From Streptomyces omiyaensis (GTDB lineage Bacteria; Actinomycetota; Actinomycetes; Streptomycetales; Streptomycetaceae), in contig NZ_BMVV01000017.1 of assembly GCF_014650895.1 (NCBI RefSeq), positions 123,954-187,953 on the forward strand: a DNA stretch of 64,000 nucleotides, written 5' to 3'. A model generated the notes under the pieces. It saw only the letters and a program-made list of their open reading frames with translations, searched no databases and had not been told where the DNA came from. The translations under genes and the position numbers were made by a program. The number at the start of each line of letters is the position of its first letter. Position 1 is the first letter of the stretch. Below, one piece after another: positions 36,609-45,232 of this stretch.

Positions 36609-38912
36609 TCAGTACCGGACGGAGAGGCTCGCGCCGGTGAAGCCCTGCCGGGCGTGCAGGCTGATGTAGACGTACCCGGCGGGCGGGTTCTCCACGGTCA
36701 GGGTCTCCGCGCTGCCGGTCTGGACGGAGCGGCTCGTCCAGGCGCTCGTGGTGGCCCAGGCGGGGGCGTGGTAGTACAGGTCGGCGTCGCCGTTCGCGCC
36801 GGTCGCGGTGAGGGTCAGCCGCGGCGTCCCGGCGGGCACGTACAGGTAGTGGTAGGCGTAGTTGCCGGTGGTCGCGGAGATGCCGCTCCGGGCGCAGTCC
36901 CGGTCGAGCCGGCGGGTGTCGGCGCCGGTGCACTCGGGCAGGGACGGGCCGGGACCGGGATCCGGGACGGTGGCGCAGGCACCGGCGGCGCAGGCGGTCA
37001 GCCAGGCGTCGAAGTCCGCGTCGTAGCGGGTGCCGATGGTGGTCTTCAGCAGGGTGCGGGCGCCGTTCCAGTCGCCGGCCCGGTACCGGGCGAGCACGGC
37101 GTCCACGTCGCCGCGGTGCTTCTCCAGCATGTAGCGCACGGCCAGGTAGCCCCAGCGGTAGGTGCGCTCGCTGTCGGTGTTCTCGTAGGTGGTGTCGAAG
37201 AGCGTGCTCAGCTTGTGGGTGTGCAGCCCGGCCGCGGCGATCGCCGCGTCGTAGGGCAGCTTGCGGTAGGAGTAGGAGACGTACTCGGCGAAGCCCTCGA
37301 TCCACCAGATGGTGGGGGTGGAGACGCCGGCGGTGAAGTCGCCGTGCATGTTGAAGCGTCCGTCGAGGTAGTGCGTGTACTCGTGGTTCAGGTTCCACAC
37401 CTGGAAGTCGGGGAGCACGCGGGTGTCCTCGTAGGCGAGGAAGCGGGGCAGGTTGCCCGGCACGGCCGGGTCGCCCTCCAGGTACATGCCGCCGTTGTCG
37501 GTGTTGATGCCGTAGATGGCGGCGGCGAACACCTGGTAGTCGAAGCGCTTGTCGAAGACGACGACCTCGATGGTGGTGTTGTGGTCGTCGGCGACCGGGC
37601 CGGGGTCGCGGGCGACCGCGTGGAAGTAGGCGTCCTGCTTCAGGAGGCTGTCGCAGGCGGCGGCCAGGTTCGCGGCGGTCACCTGCTGGGCCAGCACCCG
37701 GACGGACGGGCTGCACGAGTGGCTGGTGACGAGGATGCCGGCGCGGAGCCGGGCGGCGGCGTCGGCGGTGCCGTAGTCGGCGGCCCGGCCGGCGTCGTAG
37801 GCGTCGACCATCTCGGAGACCGCGGCGAAGAGGTGGGCGGTGTTCCCGCTGGGCGCGCTCTGGTCGACGAGTCCGCGCAGCAGCGGCTGGAGCTTCGACC
37901 GCAGCCCGGGGTGCTGGAGGAAGCGGCCGAGCTCGCGGGCGGTGTTGTACGGCAGGTAGCCGTGGGCGCCGCCGAGGAGCGCCTTGTTGCGGGAGGTGAA
38001 GGCGGCCAGGGTGTCGAGGACGCTCGGGTCGGCCTGGACGGCGGCGAGGAAGCCGTCGGTCTGGTGGCCGCGGAAGAGCACGGTGTTGACGTTGTTGACG
38101 GCCGCGGTCATGCCGGCGACGGCGTTGTGGGTGGTGGCGTCGTAGTCGGTGAGGAGGCGCTTGACGACCGGGAGGTAGCGGGCGTTCTCCTGGGCGCTGT
38201 CGATCAGGGTGACCGACTCGCCGAGGATGCCCGCGTTGGCGGCGGTGACGTCGCGGGAGCGCGCGCTGCCGAACCAGCCGTCGAGGGCGCCCCGGATCGC
38301 GGTGGTCAGGGCCGGGCCGTAGCTGCCGACGTCCGAGGAGTTGTACCACTGGACGTAGTAGCCGGCGCGGAGGAAGAGCACCAGCTGGAGGGTGGAGGTG
38401 CCGTTGTCGCCGGGGTACGCGGCGGAGTTCGCGCGCAGCGCGTCGGCGACGGTCACCATCTGCGCCTCGCGGAAGGCGCCCCGGGCGTCGGTGCCGGTGA
38501 GCTGGAAGAGGGTGTTGACGCAGCTCGTGTCGGAGGCCTTGACCAGCTGGACGAGGGCGCTGCCGGTGCGGGTGGTGAAGTCGGCGGTGTTGCAGGCGGC
38601 GGCGTCGGCCGGGGCCCGCAGGGCGCCGGAGGCCTTCGCGGTGGCGGACGGGTCCTTCGCGGCGGCCAGGACCGGCGGTCGCGCGGCGGCGGGCACGCGT
38701 CCGGAGGCGCGGTCGGCCTCCAGGCTCTCCGGGGCGGGGAGGGCCGCCGGGCGCGGTGCGGCGGCCGCGGCGGGAGCGGGCGGGGGGGAGGGGGCGGGGG
38801 CGGCGGTCGCCTGGCCGGCCGGGGTGAGCACCCCGAGTGCCAGAGCGGACGCCACCGCGGTGGTCAAGAGCCGTACGCGGGACGGCGGTCCCGGTATGCG
38901 GGCGGAATGCAC
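36609..38912 (-). CDS. secreted M9 family collagenase
   Basis: 767 aa from GTG 38912, preceded by AGGAGG at 6 nt. Signal peptide about residues 1-37, then a Pro/Ala linker, an M9 N-terminal activator region (about 100-390), and the catalytic domain. Zinc motif HEYTH (about residue 508), third ligand Glu in EGFAEY about 31 residues later. The C-terminal 110 residues are a PPC-type beta domain (TLTVENPPAGYVYISLHARQG). It degrades collagen or gelatin outside the cell. It interrupts a gene order otherwise shared with mycobacteria (LOG, then folP2). Confidence 0.94.
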   Translation of the reverse strand: MHSARIPGPPSRVRLLTTAVASALALGVLTPAGQATAAPAPSPPPAPAAAAAPRPAALPAPESLEADRASGRVPAAARPPVLAAAKDPSATAKASGALRAPADAAACNTADFTTRTGSALVQLVKASDTSCVNTLFQLTGTDARGAFREAQMVTVADALRANSAAYPGDNGTSTLQLVLFLRAGYYVQWYNSSDVGSYGPALTTAIRGALDGWFGSARSRDVTAANAGILGESVTLIDSAQENARYLPVVKRLLTDYDATTHNAVAGMTAAVNNVNTVLFRGHQTDGFLAAVQADPSVLDTLAAFTSRNKALLGGAHGYLPYNTARELGRFLQHPGLRSKLQPLLRGLVDQSAPSGNTAHLFAAVSEMVDAYDAGRAADYGTADAAARLRAGILVTSHSCSPSVRVLAQQVTAANLAAACDSLLKQDAYFHAVARDPGPVADDHNTTIEVVVFDKRFDYQVFAAAIYGINTDNGGMYLEGDPAVPGNLPRFLAYEDTRVLPDFQVWNLNHEYTHYLDGRFNMHGDFTAGVSTPTIWWIEGFAEYVSYSYRKLPYDAAIAAAGLHTHKLSTLFDTTYENTDSERTYRWGYLAVRYMLEKHRGDVDAVLARYRAGDWNGARTLLKTTIGTRYDADFDAWLTACAAGACATVPDPGPGPSLPECTGADTRRLDRDCARSGISATTGNYAYHYLYVPAGTPRLTLTATGANGDADLYYHAPAWATTSAWTSRSVQTGSAETLTVENPPAGYVYISLHARQGFTGASLSVRY

Positions 38913-38968
38913 CTGGGGCCTCCTGGCCTTGCGCGGCCGTGTGACGGGCCGGGCGTGTGGGGGAGTGA

Positions 38969-38986
38969 TTGACGGCGCTCCGTCAA
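38969..38986. promoter_or_regulatory. inverted repeat TTGACGG-CGCT-CCGTCAA
   Basis: Perfect 7-bp arms, 57 bp upstream of the collagenase start. It could be an operator of that gene or a small 5'-UTR hairpin. Nothing else is recognised in 38913-39098. Confidence 0.45.
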
Positions 38987-39098
38987 GTTCTCTCGGAGCG
39001 GACGTACAATTTCACACGTCACATGGTCACGGGAAGGGGTGTGACGGAACCCGTCGCGTCATCCGCGCGCCACCCGCCCGTCGCCCGCCCGGCACGCA

Positions 39099-39145
39099 CG
39101 ACGCCGCCCCCGGTCCCGTCGGGTACGGGGCCGGGGGCGGCGTCG
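39099..39145 (-). terminator. terminator of folP2
   Basis: A 21-bp stem (39099-39119 with 39125-39145, one G-U pair), loop CGGGT, 26 bp after the folP2 stop. It also insulates the collagenase promoter from folP2 readthrough. Its left edge overlaps a 17-base piece shared with the MITE-like element (39083-39099). Confidence 0.85.
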
Positions 39146-39170
39146 CGAGAAAATCGGGGAGGGCGGGAGG

Positions 39171-40031
39171 CTAGGCCAGACCCCGGCGGGTCACCGCCGG
39201 CTCGCGGTGCCCCGCGATCGTCGCCACCATGTCGAGCACCTGCCGGGTCTCCGCGACCTCGTGCACCCGGTACACCCGGGCACCGAGCCAGGCCGACACC
39301 GCCGTCGTCGCCAGGGTGCCGAGCACGCGCTCCTTCACCGGCCGGTCCAGGGTCTCGCCCACGAAGTCCTTGTTGGAGAGCGACACCAGCACCGGCCAGC
39401 CGGTCTCCGTCATCTCGCCGAGGCGCCGGGTCGCCTCCAGGCTGTGCCGGGTGTTCTTCCCGAAGTCGTGGCCCGGGTCGATCATGATCCCGTCCCGCCG
39501 CACGCCCAGCGCGACCGCGCGCTCGGCCAGGCCCACCGTGACCCGCAGGATGTCGGCCATCACGTCCTCGTACTCCACCCGGTGCGGCCGGGTGCGCGGC
39601 TCGGCGCCCCCCGCGTGGGTGCAGACGAGGCCCGCGCCGTACCGCGCGGCGACCTCCGCGAGCCGCGGGTCCACCCCGCCCCACGCGTCGTTCAGCACGT
39701 CCGCGCCGGCCTCGCAGACCGCCTCGCCGACCTCCGCCCGCCAGGTGTCCACGCTGATCACCACGTCGGGGTGGCGGCGCCGGACCTCCGCGACGAACCC
39801 GACGGTGCGGCGGGCCTCCTCCTCGGCGGTCACCTCCTCGCCGGGACCGGCCTTGACCCCGCCGATGTCGATGATCCCGGCGCCCTCGGCCACGGCCTGC
39901 TCGACCCGGGCGAGCGCCGGCTCGTCGCGGAAGGTCGCGCCCTGGTCGTAGAAGGAGTCCGGGGTCCGGTTCACGATCGCCATGATCACCGGCTCGTGCG
40001 GCCCGAACTCACGCCGTCCCAAGCGCAGCAT
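39171..40031 (-). CDS. folP2: dihydropteroate synthase-like FolP2
   Basis: 286 aa. DHPS TIM-barrel with IMAIVNRTPDSFYD, IDIGG, LNDAWGG and DPGHDFGKN. It belongs to the FolP2 branch: the canonical ESTRPG after the first IGG is replaced by VKAGPG, and MxxVNxTPDSF has Arg (NRTPDSF). FolP2 of Mycobacterium leprae lacks detectable DHPS activity, so a role in folate synthesis should not be assumed. Divergent from the DivIVA-like/tag pair, as around Rv1207-Rv1210. Confidence 0.9.
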   Translation of the reverse strand: MLRLGRREFGPHEPVIMAIVNRTPDSFYDQGATFRDEPALARVEQAVAEGAGIIDIGGVKAGPGEEVTAEEEARRTVGFVAEVRRRHPDVVISVDTWRAEVGEAVCEAGADVLNDAWGGVDPRLAEVAARYGAGLVCTHAGGAEPRTRPHRVEYEDVMADILRVTVGLAERAVALGVRRDGIMIDPGHDFGKNTRHSLEATRRLGEMTETGWPVLVSLSNKDFVGETLDRPVKERVLGTLATTAVSAWLGARVYRVHEVAETRQVLDMVATIAGHREPAVTRRGLA

Positions 40032-40151
40032 CCCTTATGTCCTCCCTCGTGCCCCGTCGACGGCGTCCACCGCGCCGTCTGTGACCCTAACCGCCGGTGG
40101 TGCATGGCACGATCGGCACCGGACGTTTTCCACCCGGGGAGAGGCGCGCTG

Positions 40152-40478
40152 GTGTTCTGGTTCCTGCTCATCACGATGGTCGTGGTCGTCGCGGCCGTGA
40201 CCCTCGCCGTGGTCGGCGGCGGCGACAGCGAGGTGCTGCCCGACGCGGCTCCCGAGCAGCTGGTCGACCCGCTGCCGCTGAGCCGCCCGGTGGACCGCGC
40301 GGACGTCGAGGCGCTGCGGCTCCCCGTCACCGCCCGCGGCTACCGCATGGAGGACGTGGACGACGTCCTGGACCGCCTCGCGGCGGAGCTCGCCGAGCGC
40401 GACGCCCGGATCGCCGAACTGGAGGCGGCCCTCGCGGGCGCCCCGGCCGGCGAGCCGGCGGAGGGCGACGAGCGGTGA
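40152..40478 (+). CDS. DivIVA-domain-like membrane protein
   Basis: 108 aa from GTG 40152, preceded by GGGGAGAGG. One N-terminal helix (about residues 1-22), then a short linker and a DivIVA-like segment LPVTARGYRMEDVDDVLDRLAAEL with a coiled-coil end (residues about 58-95). The counterpart of Rv1209. It overlaps tag by four bases (GTGA). A polar-growth role is possible; unproven. Confidence 0.8.
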   Translation: MFWFLLITMVVVVAAVTLAVVGGGDSEVLPDAAPEQLVDPLPLSRPVDRADVEALRLPVTARGYRMEDVDDVLDRLAAELAERDARIAELEAALAGAPAGEPAEGDER

Positions 40479-41116
40479 CCGGCGAGGCGATCCCCGGCCC
40501 GGACGGGCTGCCGCGCTGTCCCTGGGGGCTGTCCGCCGAGGACTACACGGCCTACCACGACGGGGAGTGGGGCCGCCCGGTCCACGGCGACGACGCCCTC
40601 TTCGAGCGGCTCTGCCTGGAGGCCTTCCAGTCGGGACTGTCCTGGATCACGATCCTGCGCCGCCGGGAGGGCTTCCGGCGCGCCTTCGCGGGGTTCGGGA
40701 TCGCCTCCGTCGCCGCCTTCGGGGAGGCCGACCGCGAGCGGCTCCTCGCCGACGAGGGCATCATCCGCAACCGCGCCAAGATCGACGCCACCCTCGCCAA
40801 CGCGAAGCTCCTCGCCGGCTGGGCCCCCGGTGACCTGGACGCCCTGATCTGGTCGTACGCCCCCGATCCGGCGGCCCGCCCGGCCCCCCGCACCCTCGCG
40901 GACGTCCCGGCGGTCACCGACGAGTCCACGGCCCTGGCGAAGGCCCTGAAGAAGAAGGGCGTCCGCTTCGTCGGCCCCACGACGGCCTACGCGCTGATGC
41001 AGGCCTGCGGCCTGGTCGACGACCACCTCGCGCGGTGCGCCGCCCGCGGCGGGGGGCTCCCCGCCCCGGACGGCGCCCGGGACCGGAGGACGACGACGCG
41101 CCCGGCGGTGTCGTAG
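40475..41116 (+). CDS. tag: DNA-3-methyladenine glycosylase I
   Basis: 213 aa from GTG 40475, translationally coupled to the upstream gene. Zinc snap motif: Cys in RCPWG, His in YHDGEWGRPVHGDD, and His/Cys in DDHLARC. Base pocket and catalytic Glu are in LCLEAFQSGLSW. It removes 3-methyladenine from alkylated DNA. The C-terminal tail after residue about 190 is Gly/Arg-rich and variable. The same pair occurs as Rv1209-Rv1210 in M. tuberculosis. Confidence 0.94.
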   Translation: MTGEAIPGPDGLPRCPWGLSAEDYTAYHDGEWGRPVHGDDALFERLCLEAFQSGLSWITILRRREGFRRAFAGFGIASVAAFGEADRERLLADEGIIRNRAKIDATLANAKLLAGWAPGDLDALIWSYAPDPAARPAPRTLADVPAVTDESTALAKALKKKGVRFVGPTTAYALMQACGLVDDHLARCAARGGGLPAPDGARDRRTTTRPAVS

Positions 41117-41306
41117 CCCGCGTCCGGCCGCGGGCCCGTGACGCCGCCGCGGCCGGTGCCGGGGTGGAGCCGGAGGGCGCCGGCGCCGCGCCACGGGCGC
41201 GCGGCAGGAGAAGGACGCGCGGAACCCCTCCCGGGCATGTGCGGGCGAAGGTGGCCGGATCCTGGGTGCCCGGCCCCCTCGGGCACGAACGGGTCCCCCC
41301 GGGCCG

Positions 41307-42110
41307 TCACTTGCCCAGGTACCGCGGCCTCTCCTTGGCGAGGAAGGCGCGGACGGCGATGGTGTGGTCCTCGGAGGCCCCGGCCAGGCTCTGGAGCTCG
41401 TCCTCCTTGTCCAGCGCCTCGTCGAGGGAGTGGTCGGCGCCGTAGGCGACGGAGGCCTTGAGGGCCGCGTAGGCGACCGTGGGGCCCTCGGCGAGCCTCC
41501 GGGCCAGCGTGCGGGCCTCGTCGGCCAGGCCGGCGGCGGGCACCAGGCGGTTCACGATCCCCAGCTCGTACGCCTCCTGGGCGCTGATCGAGCGGGGGAA
41601 GAGCAGCAGGTCGGAGGCGCGGCTCTGCCCGATCAGGCGGGGGAGCGTCCACGACATGCCCGAGTCGGCGGTGAGCGCCACGCCCGCGAAGGAGGTGTTG
41701 AAGGTGGCGGTGTCGGCGACGATCCGGAAGTCCGCGGCGAGCGCGAAGCCGAAGCCGGCTCCGGCGGCGACGCCGTTCACCGCGGCGATCACGGGCTTCC
41801 TCATGCCGGTGAGGGCCCGGACGATCGGGTTGTAGTGGTCCCGGACCGTGTTCATCGTGGCCCGGGTGCCCGACTCCTGGTCCTGGAGGAGCAGGCCGAC
41901 GTGCTCCTTGAGGTCCTGGCCGACGCAGAACGCCCGGTCGCCCGCCGCCGTGAGCAGCACCGCCCGCACCGCCGGGTCGGCCGCCGCCGCCTCGGCGGCG
42001 TCCCGCAGCGCCACCTTCGCGGCCACGTTCAGCGCGTTCATGGCCTCCGGGCGGTTGAGCGTGATGGTGGCGAGCCCGTCGCTCACTTCGTACAGGACCG
42101 TGTCGGCCAT
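41307..42110 (-). CDS. enoyl-CoA hydratase/isomerase family protein
   Basis: 267 aa from ATG 42110. Crotonase fold: TITLNRPEAMNALN, oxyanion-hole region DRAFCVGQDLKEH and AAVNGVAAGAGFGFALAADFRI. SMSWTLPRLIG-like sequence (GMSWTLPRLIG) is typical of PaaG-type isomerases. It acts on an acyl-CoA substrate in beta-oxidation or phenylacetate-like degradation. It stands alone, divergent from the DUF3117 gene; the 190 bp to tag hold nothing recognisable. Confidence 0.9.
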   Translation of the reverse strand: MADTVLYEVSDGLATITLNRPEAMNALNVAAKVALRDAAEAAAADPAVRAVLLTAAGDRAFCVGQDLKEHVGLLLQDQESGTRATMNTVRDHYNPIVRALTGMRKPVIAAVNGVAAGAGFGFALAADFRIVADTATFNTSFAGVALTADSGMSWTLPRLIGQSRASDLLLFPRSISAQEAYELGIVNRLVPAAGLADEARTLARRLAEGPTVAYAALKASVAYGADHSLDEALDKEDELQSLAGASEDHTIAVRAFLAKERPRYLGK

Positions 42111-42303
42111 CGGGACCCCTTCGTCTCGTGGATGGTGGATGGGCTGATCCGCCCAGCATGACGGAGATCACCCGTACCGCCCATGTGAGCTGCGTCAAAG
42201 AATTGGGGCCCGCGGAGCGACCCGCGGCGGCGAAGTATCGCAGCCCCGACGCCGAAATATGGGGTTTTGCGGGAGCGCGTTGCGCAAGCGATGCGGAACG
42301 ATG

Positions 42304-42334
42304 TTGGTCATCGGGTCCTGCGATGCGGGATAAT
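42304..42334 (+). promoter_or_regulatory. promoter candidate of the DUF3117 gene
   Basis: TTGGTC (42304-42309), 19-bp spacer, GATAAT (42329-42334), about 95 bp before the start. A direct repeat GCGATGCGG surrounds it (near 42289 and 42320). The rest of 42111-42429 shows no gene. Confidence 0.45.
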
Positions 42335-42429
42335 GACCTGGAAGCAATGTGTTCGAAGCCGGCGACGCGTGCTCCGCATCACGGAGCTGCCCGGCTGAAG
42401 ATGAGCTGGTTTCAGGAAGGGGAACGAGC

Positions 42430-42597
42430 ATGGCGGCCATGAAGCCGCGGACGGGCGACGGCCCGCTCGAGGTGACCAAGGAGGGGCGGGGCATCGTCAT
42501 GCGCGTTCCGCTCGAAGGCGGCGGTCGGCTCGTTGTCGAGCTGACCCCGGACGAGGCCGAGGCTCTCGGTGACGCCCTGAAGAAGGTCGTCGGCTGA
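42430..42597 (+). CDS. DUF3117 domain protein
   Basis: 55 aa from ATG 42430, preceded by GGAAGGGGA. Sequence AAMKPRTGDGPLEVTKEGRG through EAEALGDALKKVVG is the complete DUF3117 domain, the counterpart of M. tuberculosis Rv1211. It is a small beta-rich protein of unknown function, very conserved among actinobacteria. The frame is open further 5' but without a site. Confidence 0.93.
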   Translation: MAAMKPRTGDGPLEVTKEGRGIVMRVPLEGGGRLVVELTPDEAEALGDALKKVVG

Positions 42598-42616
42598 CCC
42601 TCCCCGTTTTCCTGCC

Positions 42617-42654
42617 CCGCTGCCCCGGTACGGCCCCGCCGTCCGGGGCAGCGG
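42617..42654 (+). terminator. terminator after the DUF3117 gene
   Basis: A perfect 12-bp stem, CCGCTGCCCCGG with CCGGGGCAGCGG, 19 bp after the stop. Confidence 0.75.
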
Positions 42655-42762
42655 CGTGCCGGGACCCGGCAGCCCGCCCCCGCGGGGGCGGGAACGGGCG
42701 GCGGACGGGGGCGGGAGGCGCGGGGACCGGGGGTCCGAGGGACGGAAGCGGGAGGGGCGGGG

Positions 42763-43428
42763 TCAGCCCCGGCGGACCGCGCAGAGCAGGCCGTCGCCCA
42801 CCGGCAGCAGGGTCGGCAGCAGCTGGCTGCTCTCCCGCACCGTGCGCAGCAGTTCCCGGACCCGCTGCACCTCGGCCGGCTGGGCGCCCGAGTCGACCGT
42901 GCGGCCGTCCGCGAAGACGCCCTCGAAGCAGACCAGACCCCCAGGTCGGAGCAGGCGCAACGATTCAGCGAGATAGTCCGGGTACTCCCCGCGGTCGCCG
43001 TCGCAGAAGACGAGGTCGTACCCGCCGTCCGCGAGCCGCGGCAGCACGTCCAGTGCCCGGCCCGGGATGAAGCGGGCCCGGTTCCCGGCGAAGCCCGCCG
43101 CGCGGAACGCCGCCTTCGCGAACTGCTGGTGCTCCGGCTGCACGTCCACCGTGGTGAGGGTCCCGTCCGGGCGCATCCCGAGCAGCAGGTAGATCCCCGA
43201 CACGCCCGTGCCCGTGCCGATCTCGGCCACCGCCTTGGCGTCCGCCGACGCGGCCAGCAGACGCAGCGCCGCACCCGTGCCCGGCGACACCGAGGGCAGC
43301 CCTGCCTCCCGGGCCCGCTCCCGGGCCCAGCGCAGCGCTTCGTCCTCGGCGACAAAGGCGTCGGCGAACGCCCAGTTCGTCTGCCGGTTGGCGGTAATGG
43401 CCCTCTCCTGTCCCCTTAGTTGGCGCAA
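42763..43428 (-). CDS. SAM-dependent O-methyltransferase (class I, Rv1220c-like)
   Basis: Up to 221 aa. SAM-binding AEIGTGTGVSGIYLL, acidic residue in LTTVDVQPEHQQFA, metal/catechol-type Asp in LVFCDGDRGEYPDY. The start is uncertain: TTG 43428 is the only standard codon, but an AGGAGAGG site lies after it, 3 nt before an ATT codon (43395) giving ITANRQTNWAFADAF, where related proteins seem to begin. Divergent from sigE, as in M. tuberculosis. Substrate unknown. Confidence 0.9.
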   Translation of the reverse strand: MRQLRGQERAITANRQTNWAFADAFVAEDEALRWARERAREAGLPSVSPGTGAALRLLAASADAKAVAEIGTGTGVSGIYLLLGMRPDGTLTTVDVQPEHQQFAKAAFRAAGFAGNRARFIPGRALDVLPRLADGGYDLVFCDGDRGEYPDYLAESLRLLRPGGLVCFEGVFADGRTVDSGAQPAEVQRVRELLRTVRESSQLLPTLLPVGDGLLCAVRRG

Positions 43429-43452
43429 CGGTGACTGTATCCGCTGTCAGCG

Positions 43453-43478
43453 GGAACCCGCAGATGGGACCGGGCGTT
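43453..43478 (+). promoter_or_regulatory. ECF-type promoter upstream of sigE
   Basis: GGAACC (43453-43458), 16-bp spacer, CGTT (43475-43478). This fits the GGAAC-N15/16-GTT pattern recognised by SigE-type sigma factors and suggests that SigE drives its own operon. Confidence 0.6.
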
Positions 43479-43570
43479 CACCAGGGGAGGGACGGGCACG
43501 GGGACCGGCGCGGGACGCCGATTCAAATGCTCGTAAAGATTCTTATCCGGAGCTAACGGGCGAGGTGGCT

Positions 43571-44329
43571 ATGGTAGGGGCTCCACTGGACACCACCAGA
43601 GCCGATAGGGGAGGTGCGGCTGCGCCTGTGGATCGGAGAGGGGCGCTGCGGCGTCTTCTCAGGTCGGCGGGTGAGCCGAAATCCGTGACCGACACCGCTG
43701 ACAAGATCCACACCACCGCCACCGCACCCACGACCGCGACGTTCGCCTCGGATGCGGAATCGCAGGCGTGGACTCCGCCCACCTGGGAGGAGATCGTCAG
43801 CACGCACAGTGGTCGCGTCTACCGCCTGGCCTACCGCCTCACCGGCAACCAGCACGACGCCGAGGACCTCACCCAGGAGGTCTTCGTCCGCGTCTTCCGC
43901 TCGCTGTCGACGTACACCCCGGGCACCTTCGAGGGCTGGCTGCACCGCATCACCACCAACCTCTTCCTCGACATGGTCCGCCGCAAGCAGCGCATCCGCT
44001 TCGACGCGCTCGCCGACGACGCCGCCGAGCGGCTCCCCAGCCGGGAGCCCTCCCCCCAGCAGGTCTTCAACGACACCCACTTCGACGCCGACGTCCAGCA
44101 GGCCCTCGACACCCTGGCGCCCGAGTTCCGCGCCGCCGTCGTCCTCTGCGACATCGAGGGGCTCTCGTACGAGGAGATCGCGGCGACCCTCGGCGTGAAG
44201 CTCGGCACCGTCCGCAGCCGCATCCACCGCGGCCGCTCCCACCTGCGCAAGGCCCTCAAGCACCGGTCTCCCGAGGCCCGTGCCGAGCGGGCCCTGGCCA
44301 CCGTCGGATGGGAGGCCGCGACAGCGTGA
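43571..44329 (+). CDS. sigE: ECF RNA polymerase sigma factor SigE
   Basis: 252 aa from ATG 43571 (GTG 43565 and a later GTG 43685 are alternatives). Region 2 begins near residue 78 (RVYRLAYRLTGNQHDAEDLTQ, FEGWLHRITTNLFLDMVRR), region 4 near residue 185 (YEEIAATLGVKLGTVRSRIHRGR). The N-terminal 75 residues are variable. It overlaps the anti-sigma gene by GTGA, the usual coupling. By position and sequence type it corresponds to M. tuberculosis SigE (Rv1221), not to the differently named SigE of S. coelicolor's cell-wall operon; envelope-stress regulator. Confidence 0.93.
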   Translation: MVGAPLDTTRADRGGAAAPVDRRGALRRLLRSAGEPKSVTDTADKIHTTATAPTTATFASDAESQAWTPPTWEEIVSTHSGRVYRLAYRLTGNQHDAEDLTQEVFVRVFRSLSTYTPGTFEGWLHRITTNLFLDMVRRKQRIRFDALADDAAERLPSREPSPQQVFNDTHFDADVQQALDTLAPEFRAAVVLCDIEGLSYEEIAATLGVKLGTVRSRIHRGRSHLRKALKHRSPEARAERALATVGWEAATA

Positions 44330-45156
44330 GCGGCACCCACCCTCCGTCCCCGAGCCCCGCGGAGCACCACCTCGGGGACCGGCTCGCCGCGCTCGTCGAC
44401 GGTGAGCTCGGTCACGACGCGCGCGAGCGGGTCCTCGCCCACCTCGCCACCTGCGCCCGCTGCAAGGCCGAGGCCGACGCCCAGCGCGCCCTGAAGAGCG
44501 TCTTCGCGTCCAGCGGGGCCCCCCAGCCCTCCGAGGGCTTCCTCGCCCGCCTCCAGGGGCTTCCCGGCGGCCCCGGCGACCCCGGCCGCTCCCCCCTGGA
44601 GCAGCTCCTCGAAGCCGGCGGCGTGAAGAGCGACGGCTTCGCCACCGCGCCCCCCGCCGTGCCCGAGACCGGCACCGGCTTCCGGGTCCACGCCGTCGCC
44701 CCCTCCGGCCGGGGCCGGCGCTTCGCCGTCGCCGCCGCGGGCGCGGTCTCCTTCGCGGCCATCGCCCTCGGCGGCACCCTGCCCGTCGAGAGCTCCCTCA
44801 CCACCACCGCCCGCGGCGGACAGGGCACCGGCAGCGCGGTCACCCCGCTGCGCGCGGGCGCCTCCACCGGCCCCGGCACCGGCTCGGTCGTCGGCCGCTC
44901 GGACCGATCCGAGCGCTCCGGCGGCGCCCAGGCGCTCGGCAGCGCCCCGCTGGTCCCCGGCGGCACCGTCCCCTCGGGAGCCGTCCCGGCGGACGTGGAC
45001 CGGGCCGGCCCGGTCGCGGCGGTACGGCTCCGGGCCGTGCAGGCACACCCGTTGCTCGCCCTCTCGCCGTTCGTGCGCCCCGGGGTCTCCGCCCTCCGCC
45101 CGGTCCTCGGACCGGCGCCCAGTCCGGCCGCCGGCCCGCCGGGCTCCCCCCGCTGA
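44326..45156 (+). CDS. rseA: zinc-type anti-sigma factor, RseA-like
   Basis: 276 aa from GTG 44326. The zinc anti-sigma motif HxxxCxxC is H39, C43, C46 (AHLATCARC), inside an N-terminal helical domain (about residues 13-60). A moderately hydrophobic segment at 133-151 could span the membrane. The C-terminal part is Gly/Ser/Pro-rich and extracytoplasmic if so. It should hold SigE inactive until redox or envelope stress. Counterpart of Rv1222. Confidence 0.9.
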   Translation: MSGTHPPSPSPAEHHLGDRLAALVDGELGHDARERVLAHLATCARCKAEADAQRALKSVFASSGAPQPSEGFLARLQGLPGGPGDPGRSPLEQLLEAGGVKSDGFATAPPAVPETGTGFRVHAVAPSGRGRRFAVAAAGAVSFAAIALGGTLPVESSLTTTARGGQGTGSAVTPLRAGASTGPGTGSVVGRSDRSERSGGAQALGSAPLVPGGTVPSGAVPADVDRAGPVAAVRLRAVQAHPLLALSPFVRPGVSALRPVLGPAPSPAAGPPGSPR

Positions 45157-45232
45157 CCCCCGACCTGGTTGAATCCTCGCTCAGGGCGCCCGATCGCAGG
45201 GGCGCCCACGGGTCAGCGGTTGCGGGGAGAGC

